The notes: generated by a model not told the origin, from the letters alone. Positions 1 through 9,667 are shown, counted from the first letter of the stretch. The stretch: 64,000 nucleotides of DNA from Syntrophobacterales bacterium (GCA_019429105.1 JAHYJE010000007.1:1-64000); one strand, 5' to 3'. Numbers and translations are program-made.

Positions 1-127
1 AAGCGGGAAAACGAAGTTTAATGTTCATAATCTGGTTCTAACTGCTTGAAAAACCGTATTCCCGATAGAAGCATTGTGTACATTAAGCTCCGCTTTCGGG
101 AATGACAAATAGTTTTGCAATTGGCTC
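1..127 (-). repeat. MITE-like element, copy A (cut by window edge)
   Basis: Reverse-complement copy of the element at 14449-14622; these 127 bases match its first 127 bases exactly, so about 47 bases lie outside the window. The inner end carries the terminal inverted repeat GTTTTGCAATTGGCTC. No coding capacity. It lies 44 bp upstream of the CoA-transferase gene. Confidence 0.9.
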
Positions 128-171
128 AAGTAACAGGAATATAACATAAAAATCAAGCAAGGGGGGTTATC

Positions 172-1389
172 ATGGCCGGAGAACTAAAGGGAATCAGAGT
201 TATTGAAGTGGGGGGCGCCGTTGCCGTACCGATCGTCGGCATGCTGATGGGAAGCTGGGGCGCCGAGGTCATTCACGTTGAACCGCCCGGCAAGGGGGAT
301 AACTGGCGGCACGCCCTGGGACAGGGGATGTCGGGATTTGCGAAACCTCATTCGGTCAATTATTACTGGGAACATACCGATCGCAACAAAAAAAGCCTGG
401 CCCTGAATATGGGAACCCCGGAAGGCCAGGCCGTTTTGCATAAACTGGCGGCTACCGCCGACGTTTTTCTGAACAACCTGCGGCCCTATGAGATGGAGAA
501 GTTTCACCTCACTTATGAGCTTCTCTCGAAAATCAATCCCCGGCTTATCTTTGCGAATCTCACAGGATACGGCCAACGCGGCCCCGAGAAAAACACCGGC
601 GGCTACGACTCCGTCGCCTTCTGGGCGCGCAGCGGCGTCATGGATTTGATGCATGATGCGGGGGTCGCGCCCAATATTTCGCGGCCCGGCTACGGCGACA
701 GCATCACGGCGATGAGCCTGCTGGCCGGCATCATGTCCGCCCTCTATATCCGGGAGAAAACCGGGGTGGCCCAGGAACTGGAGATCTCCCTTTATAATAC
801 CGCCGTCTGGGCGCTGGGATTCGATATCGCCGGCTGCCTGATCACCGGCGAGGATGCGGTGCGGCCCCAGCGCAAAGAGATGGGCAATCCGATTCGCAAT
901 GTCTATGAAACGAGCGATCACCGCTGGATCATGCTGGGCATGACCAACGCCCAGCATTACTGGCCCGGTTTCTGCGCCGCGCTCGACCATCCGGAACTGG
1001 AAAATGATCCCCGTTTTGCCACTTATGATGAGCGGTTCAAACGGGCGGAGGAACTCGTGACTATCCTCGATGGGATATTCCGGAGCAGAACATACCGAGA
1101 ATGGATAGATATTTTAAGCAAGACCAAGCTCGTCTGGTCCCCCGTAACGACGCCGCTGGAAGTCACCCGCGACGGCCAGGCCGCAGCCAATGAATTCTTT
1201 GTGGACTGGGACCATCCGAAATACGGCCCGATCAAGGTATTGAACAATCCGATTAAACTGTCCCAAACCAAAGCCGAGATCACCAGCGCGGCGCCCAGGT
1301 TGGGGGAGCAATCGGAAGAGATATTGAAGGGCCTGGGTTATGCTGACGGCGAAATTCAGACCATGAAGGCCGCGGGAACGATCGGGTAG
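172..1389 (+). CDS. CaiB/BaiF family (class III) CoA-transferase
   Basis: A 405-residue family III CoA-transferase, which moves CoA from an acyl-CoA donor to a carboxylic acid through aspartyl-CoA chemistry in the cytoplasm. The start KGIRVIEVGG and the 'LNMGTPEGQAVLHKL' block are typical. The local context GYGDSIT resembles FldA/HadA-type members and makes Asp176 the likely catalytic residue. ATG follows a GGGGGG ribosome site. It is the first of three same-strand genes, with a PrpD-family and a DapA-family gene after it, which suggests catabolism of an organic acid through a CoA ester. The substrate cannot be read from sequence. Confidence 0.88.
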   Translation: MAGELKGIRVIEVGGAVAVPIVGMLMGSWGAEVIHVEPPGKGDNWRHALGQGMSGFAKPHSVNYYWEHTDRNKKSLALNMGTPEGQAVLHKLAATADVFLNNLRPYEMEKFHLTYELLSKINPRLIFANLTGYGQRGPEKNTGGYDSVAFWARSGVMDLMHDAGVAPNISRPGYGDSITAMSLLAGIMSALYIREKTGVAQELEISLYNTAVWALGFDIAGCLITGEDAVRPQRKEMGNPIRNVYETSDHRWIMLGMTNAQHYWPGFCAALDHPELENDPRFATYDERFKRAEELVTILDGIFRSRTYREWIDILSKTKLVWSPVTTPLEVTRDGQAAANEFFVDWDHPKYGPIKVLNNPIKLSQTKAEITSAAPRLGEQSEEILKGLGYADGEIQTMKAAGTIG

Positions 1390-1462
1390 GCGATTAACAG
1401 GGATGGGGCTTGTGTAAGTGCCTCCGCCGACTTGTTATTTATGGGCAAAAAGGAGGAAAGTC

Positions 1463-2812
1463 ATGTCGGAAGAGATTATTTCCAGCCAATTCGCGAAATT
1501 TTCGTGCAATCTTCGTTTCGAAGAACTGAGCGCGGCGCATATCGCCAACATGAAGGGGTACATCCTGGACTGGCTGGGGTCGGCCCATGCGGGCGGGGAA
1601 CTGCCGTCGGTCAGAATGATCAGGAAGGTTGCCGGCAGCCTCGGCGGCCATCCCGAATCCACGTCTATTCCCGACGCAAAAAAAACGAGCTGTCTATTGG
1701 CGGCTTTGGTCAACGGCGCTTCCTCGCATGTAGTAGAGATGGATGATCTGCATCGGGAATCCATTCTTCATCCGGCCTGCGTCATTCTTCCCGTGGTTCT
1801 TGCCTTGGGAGAACGGCAGCACGCCTCGGGCCGGGGGCTGATCGTCGCGGCTTCCATCGGTTATGAGATCGCGATCAGAGTGGCCCTTGCCGTCGGCACT
1901 GATCATTATAATTATTGGCACACGACTTCGACCTGCGGAACTTACGGGGCCGCAGCGGCGGCGGCCAAATTGCTTTTTCTGAACGAGGAGCAGTTCGTCT
2001 GGGCAATGGGTTCAGCAGGAACGCAAGCGGCGGGGCTCTGGGAGTTTCTTGCGGATAATGCGATGAGCAAACAGCTCCACGCGGGCAAGGCGGCGCAAAA
2101 CGGAATGCTGGCGGCGCTCCTGGCCAGGGAGGGATTCACCGGCGCCCGGAAAATCCTGGAAGGGGGAAAAGGATTTTTTGTTGCCACCTCGAAGAATTTC
2201 GACGCGGACAAGTGCACCGACGGCCTGGGAGAGGTCTTTCACAGCGACCGCAATTCCTTGAAGTATTATGCCTCCTGCGGGCACACCCATTCCGCCATCG
2301 ATGCCGTGCTTCAGGCCACGGGCGGGAAGACCTTCAAGCCCGCGGAAGTAGCGGAAGTCCGCATCCGCGTTTATCAGGCGGCAATCGACCTCCTGGGAGA
2401 AATCGAACCGAAGTCGCCGTACCTGGCAAAATTCAATCTGCCCTTCTGTATCGCGACGGCGCTGGCTTACGGCCACGTCCAACTGGGCGACTTCACCGAA
2501 GAGAGACTGGGCGATGCCGATTTGCGGGCACTGATGGCCAAGGTCAGTTTTACTGTGGATCCCGGGCTGACAAAGGTCTATCCGCGCAAGTGGCCCGCCG
2601 GTGCGACGATCGCGCTTGCCGACGGCCGCCAATTGAGCGCTGAAAACGAGTATCCCAAAGGGGATCCGGAAAACCCTCTGACGGCTTCCGAGCTGATCGT
2701 CAAATTCCAGAGCCTGACTGACAAAATACTCTCCGAAAAACAGGCGGACCGGATTGCCGACAGGGTGATGAACCTGGAAAAGATAGCGGACGCAAACGAA
2801 CTTCTGACATAA
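1463..2812 (+). CDS. MmgE/PrpD family protein (dehydratase/decarboxylase fold)
   Basis: A 449-residue cytoplasmic MmgE/PrpD protein. The family includes 2-methylcitrate dehydratase, cis-aconitate decarboxylase and iminodisuccinate epimerase. The conserved block MDDLHRESILHPACVILP lies near residues 80-100. I start at 1463 rather than the upstream in-frame ATG at 1418, because AGGAGGAAAGTC sits directly before 1463 and the protein then begins like its relatives. It lies 73 bp after the CoA-transferase and 23 bp before the DapA-family gene, so probably one operon. The exact reaction is unknown. Confidence 0.88.
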   Translation: MSEEIISSQFAKFSCNLRFEELSAAHIANMKGYILDWLGSAHAGGELPSVRMIRKVAGSLGGHPESTSIPDAKKTSCLLAALVNGASSHVVEMDDLHRESILHPACVILPVVLALGERQHASGRGLIVAASIGYEIAIRVALAVGTDHYNYWHTTSTCGTYGAAAAAAKLLFLNEEQFVWAMGSAGTQAAGLWEFLADNAMSKQLHAGKAAQNGMLAALLAREGFTGARKILEGGKGFFVATSKNFDADKCTDGLGEVFHSDRNSLKYYASCGHTHSAIDAVLQATGGKTFKPAEVAEVRIRVYQAAIDLLGEIEPKSPYLAKFNLPFCIATALAYGHVQLGDFTEERLGDADLRALMAKVSFTVDPGLTKVYPRKWPAGATIALADGRQLSAENEYPKGDPENPLTASELIVKFQSLTDKILSEKQADRIADRVMNLEKIADANELLT

Positions 2813-2835
2813 CGATATTTGGGAGGATTAACAAC

Positions 2836-3723
2836 ATGGCAAACAAGGAATTTTTCGGAATTTTTCCCTATCTTGTCACGCCCCTGGATGAACAGGGGAG
2901 GCTCAAGGAACAGGTTCTTGCCGATCTCGTCGCTCACCTCATCCGCCAGGGGGTGCATGGCGTCACACCGCTGGGCAGCACCGGCGAGGCGCCTTACCTT
3001 GACTGGGCAACAAGAAAGCGAACCATCGAGGTCGTTATGAGCGCAACGGCAGGGCGAGTCCCCGTCGTCGCGGGAATTTGCAGCAATTCCACTCAGGGGG
3101 CCATCCAGGAAGCGGCAGAAATCGAAAAGCTGGGAGTGGACGGCATTCTCACGATGATGCCCGGTTACTTCCCGCTGGCCGACGCCCAGGTTGTCGGACA
3201 TTTCCGCGCCGTCGCCCGTTCGGTATCCTGCCCCATTGTCCTCTATACGAATCCGAAGTTTCAGACCTGGGACTTTACCGTCGAGGCGCTGCGCCAGCTT
3301 GCCGAAGAGCCAAACATCCAGTACCTGAAGGATGCCTCCGGGAATGTGGGCAAGCTCGTCTCTCTGGCGTCAACCCTGGGCGGCCGGATCAAAATTTTCA
3401 GCGATACTTCTTCCGTTCCCCTGTTCATGTTCCTGATCGGCGGCGTCGGCTGGATGTCCGGCCCCGCCTGCGTGATCCCCAAACAAAGCATTGAGCTGTA
3501 CGAAACGGCACGGCAGAAGCGCTGGGACGAAGCGGCGCTCCTGCAGATCAAGCAATGGCCGCTTAACCTGGCCTTCCAGAAATTCACCCTGTCGGCCTGC
3601 GTAAAGGCGGGTTTGGAGATGCAGGGATTTCCCGTCGGCCCACCCCTGCCGCCGCAAAAGCAGTTGAATGCCGAGGAAAGAAAGGCCCTGGAAAAGATTC
3701 TGCGCGATCTCGGAGCGCTTTAG
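2836..3723 (+). CDS. Dihydrodipicolinate synthase/N-acetylneuraminate lyase family aldolase
   Basis: A 295-residue class I aldolase of the DapA/NanA superfamily. GSTGE at 47-51 is the keto-acid binding loop, Tyr137 in VLYTNP is the catalytic tyrosine, and Lys165 in YLKDASGN is the Schiff-base lysine. GGGAGGATT precedes the ATG. Placement as third gene after a CoA-transferase and a PrpD protein, away from lysine genes, argues for a catabolic aldolase or dehydratase of a 2-oxo acid rather than lysine synthesis; that is inference. Confidence 0.9.
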   Translation: MANKEFFGIFPYLVTPLDEQGRLKEQVLADLVAHLIRQGVHGVTPLGSTGEAPYLDWATRKRTIEVVMSATAGRVPVVAGICSNSTQGAIQEAAEIEKLGVDGILTMMPGYFPLADAQVVGHFRAVARSVSCPIVLYTNPKFQTWDFTVEALRQLAEEPNIQYLKDASGNVGKLVSLASTLGGRIKIFSDTSSVPLFMFLIGGVGWMSGPACVIPKQSIELYETARQKRWDEAALLQIKQWPLNLAFQKFTLSACVKAGLEMQGFPVGPPLPPQKQLNAEERKALEKILRDLGAL

Positions 3724-3766
3724 GGCCAATCGGTCAGTCGCACTCCGGCGGACCGACAACCGCTGG

Positions 3767-4399
3767 TCAATCTATCGAAATCCTCCGGGCATCGCTTTCC
3801 GGGTAAGGGTATTCCATCTGTTTGGCCGCTGCCCGCGCGACGGCTTCTCCAAAATGGCGGGCAACAATTTTCAGCGACATGTCGATGCCGGCGGAGATGC
3901 CGGCGGAGGTGTAAAGGGCGCCATCTTCAACAAAATGCAGATGCCGCTCGACACGGGTTTTCGGAAACAGCTCCTGCATCCAGGCAAGCGAGCGCCAATG
4001 CGTAGTCGCCCGCTTGCCGTCAAGGAGCCCGGCTTTCCCGAGCAACAGGGCGCCGGTGCAGACCGAAGCGAGGGTTTCCACCTGATTGGCGCGCTCGGCA
4101 AGCCAGCCGAGGAGCCGCCCGTTGTTCATTTCCGCCCTCGTCCCCCAGCCGCCGGGAACGACGAGGATATCAAGCGGCGGGCAATCGGCGAGTGCATAGT
4201 CCGGAACGACCTTCATCCCGCCGGCGGCAACCACAATGTCTTTGGTCTCGGCAACCAGAAAAACGTTGAAGGGAGAGGGCTCTTCCCGCCGTTTTAGCTC
4301 GTTCAAGCGGGTCACGGAAAAGACCTCGAAGGGGCCGCAGTAATCAAGCACTTCCACGTCGTTGAAGATAACGATGCCTGTCTGCTTGCGCTTCTCCAT
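3767..4399 (-). CDS. DJ-1/PfpI family protein (isonitrile hydratase-like)
   Basis: A 210-residue class I glutamine-amidotransferase-like protein of the DJ-1/PfpI superfamily, like the N-terminal domain of some AraC regulators and isonitrile hydratase. The nucleophile elbow is ASVCTGALLLGKAG with Cys at residue 114, and VVPGGWGTR forms the oxyanion loop. It begins EKRKQTGIVIFNDVEVLDYCG. An in-frame ATG ten codons upstream (4429) is possible; I prefer 4399, which has GAGGAG upstream at slightly long spacing. It is convergent with the DapA-family gene, 43 bp apart. No helix-turn-helix domain follows. Confidence 0.85.
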   Translation of the reverse strand: MEKRKQTGIVIFNDVEVLDYCGPFEVFSVTRLNELKRREEPSPFNVFLVAETKDIVVAAGGMKVVPDYALADCPPLDILVVPGGWGTRAEMNNGRLLGWLAERANQVETLASVCTGALLLGKAGLLDGKRATTHWRSLAWMQELFPKTRVERHLHFVEDGALYTSAGISAGIDMSLKIVARHFGEAVARAAAKQMEYPYPESDARRISID

Positions 4400-4485
4400 A
4401 GTTAGTGACTTACTCCTCAACTCCTGCATAAAAAAACAAGAAAATTTTCAGGTATTGCAAAAAATGTCTGCAAATTAAAAGGTTA

Positions 4486-4639
4486 GAGCCAATTGCAAAA
4501 CTCCCCATTCTTGTCATTCCCGCAACGATTCTGAGCGGGAATCTGGTTCTAACTGCTTGAAAAAACCATATTCCCGATAGAGACATTATGGACATTAAGC
4601 TGCGCTTTCGGGAATGACAAATGGTTTTGCAATTACCTC
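4486..4639 (-). repeat. MITE-like element, copy B, flanked by GTTA duplication
   Basis: A 154-bp copy in the same orientation as copy A. Ends are GAGCCAATTGCAAAAC and GTTTTGCAATTACCTC, an imperfect 16-bp terminal inverted repeat. GTTA stands on both sides (4482-4485 and 4640-4643), a 4-bp target duplication. It lacks about 20 bp present in the 174-bp copies and has diverged more. No open reading frame inside. Confidence 0.92.
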
Positions 4640-4774
4640 GTTAGACAAAAATTTTCGGACAGCAGCTTGGAGAAATGGGTTGCGGGCGCCAGCCCGCTTT
4701 AGTCTCCCTCAAGGGCTGACCTCCCCGTTGGCCGTTCCCTTTAAAGACGACGGGGCGCTCCCGGTCGCCTGCCG

Positions 4775-5158
4775 TCATTTCCCGGCGTCAATTTCCGCAA
4801 AGACCTCCCGGGCGACTCCCATCGCATCGAGCGCAGCGGGAACACCGCAGTAGATGGCGCTCTGCATGAAAACCTCCATCATTTCCTCTCTGGTCACGCC
4901 GTTATTGAGCGCCCCCCGCACATGCAGTCTGATTTCATGCGGGCGGTTCAGCGCCGTCAGCATGGCAAGATTGAGAAAGCTTCTGGTTTTGCGGTCGAGG
5001 CCGGGCCTGGTCCAGATCTCGCCCCAGCAGTATTCGGTCACCAGCTCCTGCATCGGGCGGGTAAAGTCATTGGCCGAGCGCAGCGACTTTTCTACGTATT
5101 CGTCCCCCAGAACGGCCTTCCTGACGGCCAGCCCCTCTTCATAGCGTTTCTTTTCCAT
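4775..5158 (-). CDS. Carboxymuconolactone decarboxylase (CMD) family protein
   Basis: A 127-residue small helical CMD-family protein. YCWGEIWTRPGLDRKTRSFLN and EIRLHVRGALNNG match the PcaC-type (4-carboxymuconolactone decarboxylase) subgroup, which lacks the CxxC of the AhpD peroxidase type. ATG at 5158 has AGGAG eight bases upstream; a GTG two codons earlier is less well spaced. No protocatechuate-pathway genes are nearby, so the substrate is open. It ends about 135 bp from repeat copy B. Confidence 0.85.
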   Translation of the reverse strand: MEKKRYEEGLAVRKAVLGDEYVEKSLRSANDFTRPMQELVTEYCWGEIWTRPGLDRKTRSFLNLAMLTALNRPHEIRLHVRGALNNGVTREEMMEVFMQSAIYCGVPAALDAMGVAREVFAEIDAGK

Positions 5159-5235
5159 TGTCACGGCTCCTCTTTAATTTGGCTTCATGGCGGCTCTGTC
5201 TCTCCTGAGCCCCACCCCGGATTCAATAACCAGTT

Positions 5236-5886
5236 TTATTCCTGTACCACGGGCGGCAACTTGATGCCCTTGGGGCAGATATTTGCCAGCAGTTCCCGAA
5301 ATGTTTGCAGTCCCTCCCCGGTCAAGCCGGCACTCTTCATTCTCTCGCTCCCCAGGGCATCCCGGGGATCAACGGCCAGCCGCACGTTTTTCACCAGGGC
5401 AGCGGAAGTAACCGGACCGTTCTGAGGAATCGCGGCATCGCACACGCCGCACAGGATGCAGGTTGCGGGAGTCTCAATCCTCGCCGAAACTTCAGGGGAA
5501 ATTAGCCCATCATGGTGCGGTCCGGTAATGACCCAGGGCAGCACCCGCTTCAGCGCCGCGAAGAAAGGCTCCAAGTCCACAACCAGGTCCTTGAGCTGAC
5601 GGAACCCAGGCAGCGGCTTGATTTCAAGCTCGCCCCCGTCGCCTGTCACATCTCTTACCAGCGTCTGGCAGGCCAGACGGGAAATGTTTCCAATCTGCAT
5701 CGCGCAGGAGCCGCAGATGCCGCTGCGGCAGGAGCGTCTAAAGGCAAGCGCCGGATCCTGACGCCTCGCTTTGAGCAACACATCCAGCACGGTCTCGTGC
5801 CGCTCCCAGTCAACGGTGAATGTCTGACGGTAAGCAGCATCATTGGTCTGCGGATCGAACCGCTCAATAATTAACCTGAGTTGCAT
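5236..5886 (-). CDS. sdhB: Succinate dehydrogenase/fumarate reductase iron-sulfur subunit lacking [3Fe-4S] ligands
   Basis: A 216-residue SdhB/FrdB protein passing electrons from the flavoprotein. The plant-type [2Fe-2S] site is complete (Cys53, 58, 61, 73). For the C-terminal clusters, Cys143, 146, 149 and Cys204 are the four [4Fe-4S] ligands, but the three Cys that normally bind [3Fe-4S] are replaced (Ile153, Gln194, Leu200). The quinone-proximal centre is therefore probably absent. ATG at 5886 has AAAGGGGG upstream and lies one base after the sdhA stop. No membrane anchor gene is adjacent, which fits a soluble enzyme with another electron partner. Confidence 0.9.
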   Translation of the reverse strand: MQLRLIIERFDPQTNDAAYRQTFTVDWERHETVLDVLLKARRQDPALAFRRSCRSGICGSCAMQIGNISRLACQTLVRDVTGDGGELEIKPLPGFRQLKDLVVDLEPFFAALKRVLPWVITGPHHDGLISPEVSARIETPATCILCGVCDAAIPQNGPVTSAALVKNVRLAVDPRDALGSERMKSAGLTGEGLQTFRELLANICPKGIKLPPVVQE

Positions 5887-5887
5887 A

Positions 5888-7570
5888 TCAATACCCCCTT
5901 TCCTGGGGCTGGAACCGGGTGAAGGCGACAGTGCCCGCTTCATAAATCGGCCGCCCGTCGTCGCCGCGGCGAATCAGCGTGTGGTGCAGCCAGTCGGGGT
6001 CATTCCGCCGCGGGTAGTCAATCCGGAAATGGGCGCCGCGACTTTCCGTGCGCCTCCAGGCGGCGCCGGCGGTCATTTCGCTGAGCTCCAGCATGAAGCC
6101 CAATTCCATGTGGTCAATGAGCTGCTGGTTAAAGGAATGTTCCCCGGCAGGCACCCGCAGCGCTGCATAGCGGCTGCGCAGGACGGCCAATTCCTCCATT
6201 GCCTGCTTAAGTTCAACCCCGGTGCGGAACACTCCCACTTTATCCGTCATGATGCGACCCATGTCCTCCCGGATGGCAAATACCGAGTCATCTGACTGTC
6301 GGGGTGCGCCGACGCCGAAATTGGCCTGCCAGTTTGACAACGCCCTCTCTAAGGAAACGCGCGGCCTGGGCGGCATGGGCCGCTTAACCATCTCCAACAT
6401 GCGCCTGCCGGCCCGGCGGCCGAACACCACCGTTTCCAGCAGGGAGTTGCCCCCCAGGCGATTGGCCCCGTGGACGCTGACGTTTGCCGTCTCGCCGGCG
6501 GCCAGTAATCCGGGGATGCTGGTTTCGCAGTCCCGGTTAACCCTGATGCCCCCCATGCTGTAATGCTGGGCGGGCTCAATGGGGATCGGGGTTTGGCTCG
6601 AGTCCACTGCGGCGTAAAGATGGGCCAGTTCATTTACCTGGGGCAACAGCCGGTGGATCTTGTCCGCCCCCAGGTGGGTAAGATCGAGATTTATGTAGCC
6701 TTCGCCCAGACCTCGCCCATCCTTGATTTCCTGGAAGATGGAGCGGGACACCACGTCCCGGGGCGCCAGCTCCATCTTCTGGGGGGCGTACCGGGCCATG
6801 AACCTTTCTCCCGCGGCGTTGCGCAGATAACCGCCATCGCCCCGGGCCGCTTCCGAAATCAGGATGTTGGTGCCATAGAGGGTGGTGGGGTGGAACTGTA
6901 CGAACTCCATGTCGGACAGGACGGCCCCCGCCCGGTAGGCAATGGCCGTGCCGTCCCCCGTGTTGGCATGGCCGTTGGTAGTCTTACGGAAAATCCTTCC
7001 ATACCCGCCGGTGGCCAGGAGCGCCACCCGGCAGCGCACTACTTCCAGTCGCCCTGTTGCCAAGTCATAAACCAGAAGTCCCGCCAGACGGCCCTCTTCC
7101 AGCAACAGCTCCACCAGATGCCATTCCGGGTAGATGCGCACCCCGGCGGCCAAGGCGCGCTCATACAGGGTATGCAGCACCGCATGACCGGAGATGTCGG
7201 CAGAGTAGCACGCCCGCGGAAAACTGGCGCCCCCCAGTGAACGTTGGGCCGGGCGGCCCTCCGGGGTTCGGGACCAGGGCACGCCCATCTGTTCCAGCTT
7301 GCGGATTACCTCCGGCCCCTCGGAACAGAGCGTCTCAATGGCGTCCTGATCCCCCAGGTAGTCGCTCCCCTTAACCGTGTCGAACACGTGGTTCTCCACC
7401 GAGTCATCCTCTGCCATTGCGGCGTTAAAGCCGCCCTGGGCAGCCCCGCTGTGCGAGCGGGTAGGATAAATCTTGCTGATTAAGGCCACGTCCGTTCCGG
7501 GCGGCGCCTCCACGGCTGCCATCAACCCTGTCAGCCCCCCGCCAACGATAACAATGTCATGAAAAATCAT
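5888..7570 (-). CDS. sdhA: Succinate dehydrogenase/fumarate reductase flavoprotein subunit
   Basis: A 560-residue FAD subunit interconverting succinate and fumarate. It shows the N-terminal dinucleotide fold [13 protein letters not shown], the covalent FAD histidine His40 in [11 protein letters not shown], substrate motif [18 protein letters not shown], the arginine segment [17 protein letters not shown] and [13 protein letters not shown] at 7570 follows GGAGAAGAAATA; an in-frame start further upstream would add 37 unrelated residues. It precedes sdhB by one base. The catalytic residues look intact, so the oddity lies only in the partner subunit. Confidence 0.93.
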   Translation of the reverse strand: MIFHDIVIVGGGLTGLMAAVEAPPGTDVALISKIYPTRSHSGAAQGGFNAAMAEDDSVENHVFDTVKGSDYLGDQDAIETLCSEGPEVIRKLEQMGVPWSRTPEGRPAQRSLGGASFPRACYSADISGHAVLHTLYERALAAGVRIYPEWHLVELLLEEGRLAGLLVYDLATGRLEVVRCRVALLATGGYGRIFRKTTNGHANTGDGTAIAYRAGAVLSDMEFVQFHPTTLYGTNILISEAARGDGGYLRNAAGERFMARYAPQKMELAPRDVVSRSIFQEIKDGRGLGEGYINLDLTHLGADKIHRLLPQVNELAHLYAAVDSSQTPIPIEPAQHYSMGGIRVNRDCETSIPGLLAAGETANVSVHGANRLGGNSLLETVVFGRRAGRRMLEMVKRPMPPRPRVSLERALSNWQANFGVGAPRQSDDSVFAIREDMGRIMTDKVGVFRTGVELKQAMEELAVLRSRYAALRVPAGEHSFNQQLIDHMELGFMLELSEMTAGAAWRRTESRGAHFRIDYPRRNDPDWLHHTLIRRGDDGRPIYEAGTVAFTRFQPQERGY

Positions 7571-7736
7571 TATTTCTTCTCCATGTTTGAGTTTCCCGTA
7601 CTTGCTTTCAGCCGCGACTTCAGACCCGGAGCAGCAGATGCCTCCCCTTATCGTTGAAAGGTTGCTCTTGCGAATCGCCAAGTTTGCCGTTTGCTATTGC
7701 ACCTGCCTGATGAGACATGGCTTTTTGTGCTTGCCG

Positions 7737-7765
7737 ATATAAGTCGCCTTGGACTTGCGTGTCAA
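7737..7765 (-). promoter_or_regulatory. Sigma-70 promoter of the sdhAB operon
   Basis: On the minus strand TTGACA (7760-7765) and TTATAT (7737-7742) are separated by exactly 17 bp. It points at sdhA, with about 160 bases of untranslated leader in which I see no other gene. Confidence 0.65.
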
Positions 7766-7840
7766 GAAAATATTGGCCGCCAGAAAATATAATAGATGAT
7801 GGATTACAAAAATGGCCTGCGCTCCCGGGCAGGTTTCAGC

Positions 7841-8808
7841 TTAAAAATAGTACCCGACCCGCAGTTCCAGCTTGAAGTCGAAGGGTTTTTCGCCATACTC
7901 GCTCCCGACAGCGCCGCGGACAATGCTCGCCTTGAGGCGCAGCTCGAGGTTTGTGATCCCCGCATATGCCACCTCGGGCGAGAGGGTGAAGCTCCGGTCG
8001 TTCAGGTTGAGAATTGTAGTCAGCGCCGGGGTAACGTAGAGGAGATCGAAGGGTTCCTTCTGGGAAACCCGCAGGTAGAGGTAGTCCCTCATTGCATTGG
8101 GGCGGCCGTACTGCCCCTCGAAGAGCTGGACGGCCTTTTTCAGGGCGGCGTCCCCGCCGCCAGCCGCATAGGTTAGGTACGCGTTTTGTGTAAATCCGAA
8201 GAAATCCTCCATTTCGTCCCCGGAAAAGCCCATGCCATTGCGGTAGTATTCCAGGATGTAGGTCGTGTCCCGGGCGGTCAGGTAGCGCGTTCCCAGAAGA
8301 TAACTCGTCGCATCGAACTCCCGGGGCGTTGCCTTGCCGGAGGAATCCACCAGGTTCACCGGAAAATCCTTAAGGTAGGCGATCTCGCCGTGAATCTCCC
8401 AGTTCGTTGTCACGTTCCGGGAAAAATCGGCGCCGAAACGGGTGGTCCGGCTGCCGCCGGTGAGGAACATAAAATCAATGTCCGTGTCGTAGAGAAGGAG
8501 GTAGAGCTTCCCGGCGGCATTAATGTAATTATTCTTCCCGAACTCGGAGTTCACGTGGTCGTAAACCGGCTGGAGCACCGGGGTGAAGGAAACGGTTTTC
8601 AGCGCCCCATCGAAACTCTTCGTATAGTCGGCCGACAGGGCAAAAACCCCCTCCATCCCCACCTCCGGATCGTCCGGATCCTTGGGACGGTCGATGAATC
8701 CCACGGGGTTCCAGGCGTAGCCCTTCCCCCATTTGAAGGTTTTCTTGCCAGCGTCCGTCTTTTGTACCGGAGCAGATTCCGAATCGCGATTTTAAAGAGA
8801 TTGCCCAT
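7841..8808 (-). pseudogene. Deletion fusion: start of ABC permease joined to end of outer-membrane protein gene
   Basis: The first ~19 codons at 8808 read [19 protein letters not shown], the usual start of a LolE/MacB-type permease, overlapping the ATPase gene end. Within about 25 bases the homology changes, out of frame, to the body of an outer-membrane beta-barrel protein: KWGKGYAWNP, FIDRPKDPDDPE, then alternating amphipathic strands and a terminal GYYF. About 300 residues of barrel remain open to 7841, but its signal peptide and N-terminus are gone, as is nearly all of the permease. Relatives usually keep ATPase, permease and this barrel protein as separate genes, so I read one internal deletion. 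Confidence 0.78.
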
Positions 8809-9505
8809 GGCCGTTTCCTCCCTTGTTCTTTGCCCCGTTTAGCTTGCCGTCTTCGAGTGTAAAGATGATTTCCGCCTCGCCCACGATCTTTGGGTCGTGG
8901 GTTGAGAAGATAAAGGTCGTCTTGAACTCGTCCCGCATCTGCTTCATCAGGTTGAGCACCATGTAGGCTGTATCGTGGTCCAGATTGGCCGTCGGTTCGT
9001 CCGCCAGCACCAGCATAGGGTTCGTCACCAGCGCGCGGGCAACGGCCACCCGCTGCTTCTGCCCACCCGAGATCTGGTCGGGCCGCTTGTCCCGCTGATC
9101 GGCCATCCCGACATCCGACAACAGGGCGGTTACCCGCTTCTGACGTTCCTGGGCCGAGACCTTCTGCACCATCAAAAGGGGATATTCAATGTTCTCGTAA
9201 ACCGTCAAAACCGGCAGGAGGTTGAAGTCCTGAAAAATGAAACCGATGGTCTTTCCCCGGAAGGCCGCGCTCGCCTTGCGGTCCAGGGAGGCCACATCGG
9301 TGTCGGCAACTCTCATGTTCCCCGCCGTCGGCTTGCCCAAACAGCCGATGAGGTTCAAAAGGGTCGTCTTCCCGCTTCCCGACGGTCCGACAAAGGAGAC
9401 GAACGAGGCGGGTTCGATCTCGAAACTGACGCCCCGGAGGGCCTGAACCGCCACCTCGCCCACCCGGTATTCCTTGGTTATCTGCTCTGCTGCAATTAAG
9501 GCCAC
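8792..9505 (-). CDS. ABC transporter ATP-binding protein, LolD/MacB type
   Basis: A 237-residue ATPase with Walker [11 protein letters not shown]-loop [10 protein letters not shown], signature [14 protein letters not shown], Walker [13 protein letters not shown] and the H-loop STHD. This subfamily powers lipoprotein release or periplasmic export with a FtsX-like permease. GTG start at 9505 after AAGGAGGGCAGCA. The gene overlaps the start of the permease by 17 bp, but the permease is almost entirely deleted, so this ATPase has no adjacent partner and may be non-functional. Confidence 0.9.
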   Translation of the reverse strand: MALIAAEQITKEYRVGEVAVQALRGVSFEIEPASFVSFVGPSGSGKTTLLNLIGCLGKPTAGNMRVADTDVASLDRKASAAFRGKTIGFIFQDFNLLPVLTVYENIEYPLLMVQKVSAQERQKRVTALLSDVGMADQRDKRPDQISGGQKQRVAVARALVTNPMLVLADEPTANLDHDTAYMVLNLMKQMRDEFKTTFIFSTHDPKIVGEAEIIFTLEDGKLNGAKNKGGNGHGQSL

Positions 9506-9622
9506 TGCTGCCCTCCTTTTATCACGTCATGAAAAATCGCCAAGCCCCGGGGCGGGGGATTACTCTGCGAACAATATCGCCATCGGCTGGATACTTCTTT
9601 TATTAATAACCGATTTATTGGG

Positions 9623-9651
9623 CGTCCCGGCCAAATCTCACGGCCGGGACG
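9623..9651 (-). terminator. Hairpin downstream of the Spy/ZraP-like gene
   Basis: CGTCCCGGCC and GGCCGGGACG form a 10-bp stem with a 9-base loop, 17 bases past the stop codon at 9668. There is no T-run, so it is either a weak terminator or an mRNA-stabilising hairpin. Confidence 0.45.
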
Positions 9652-9667
9652 GCCGTTCGTCAGTAAG

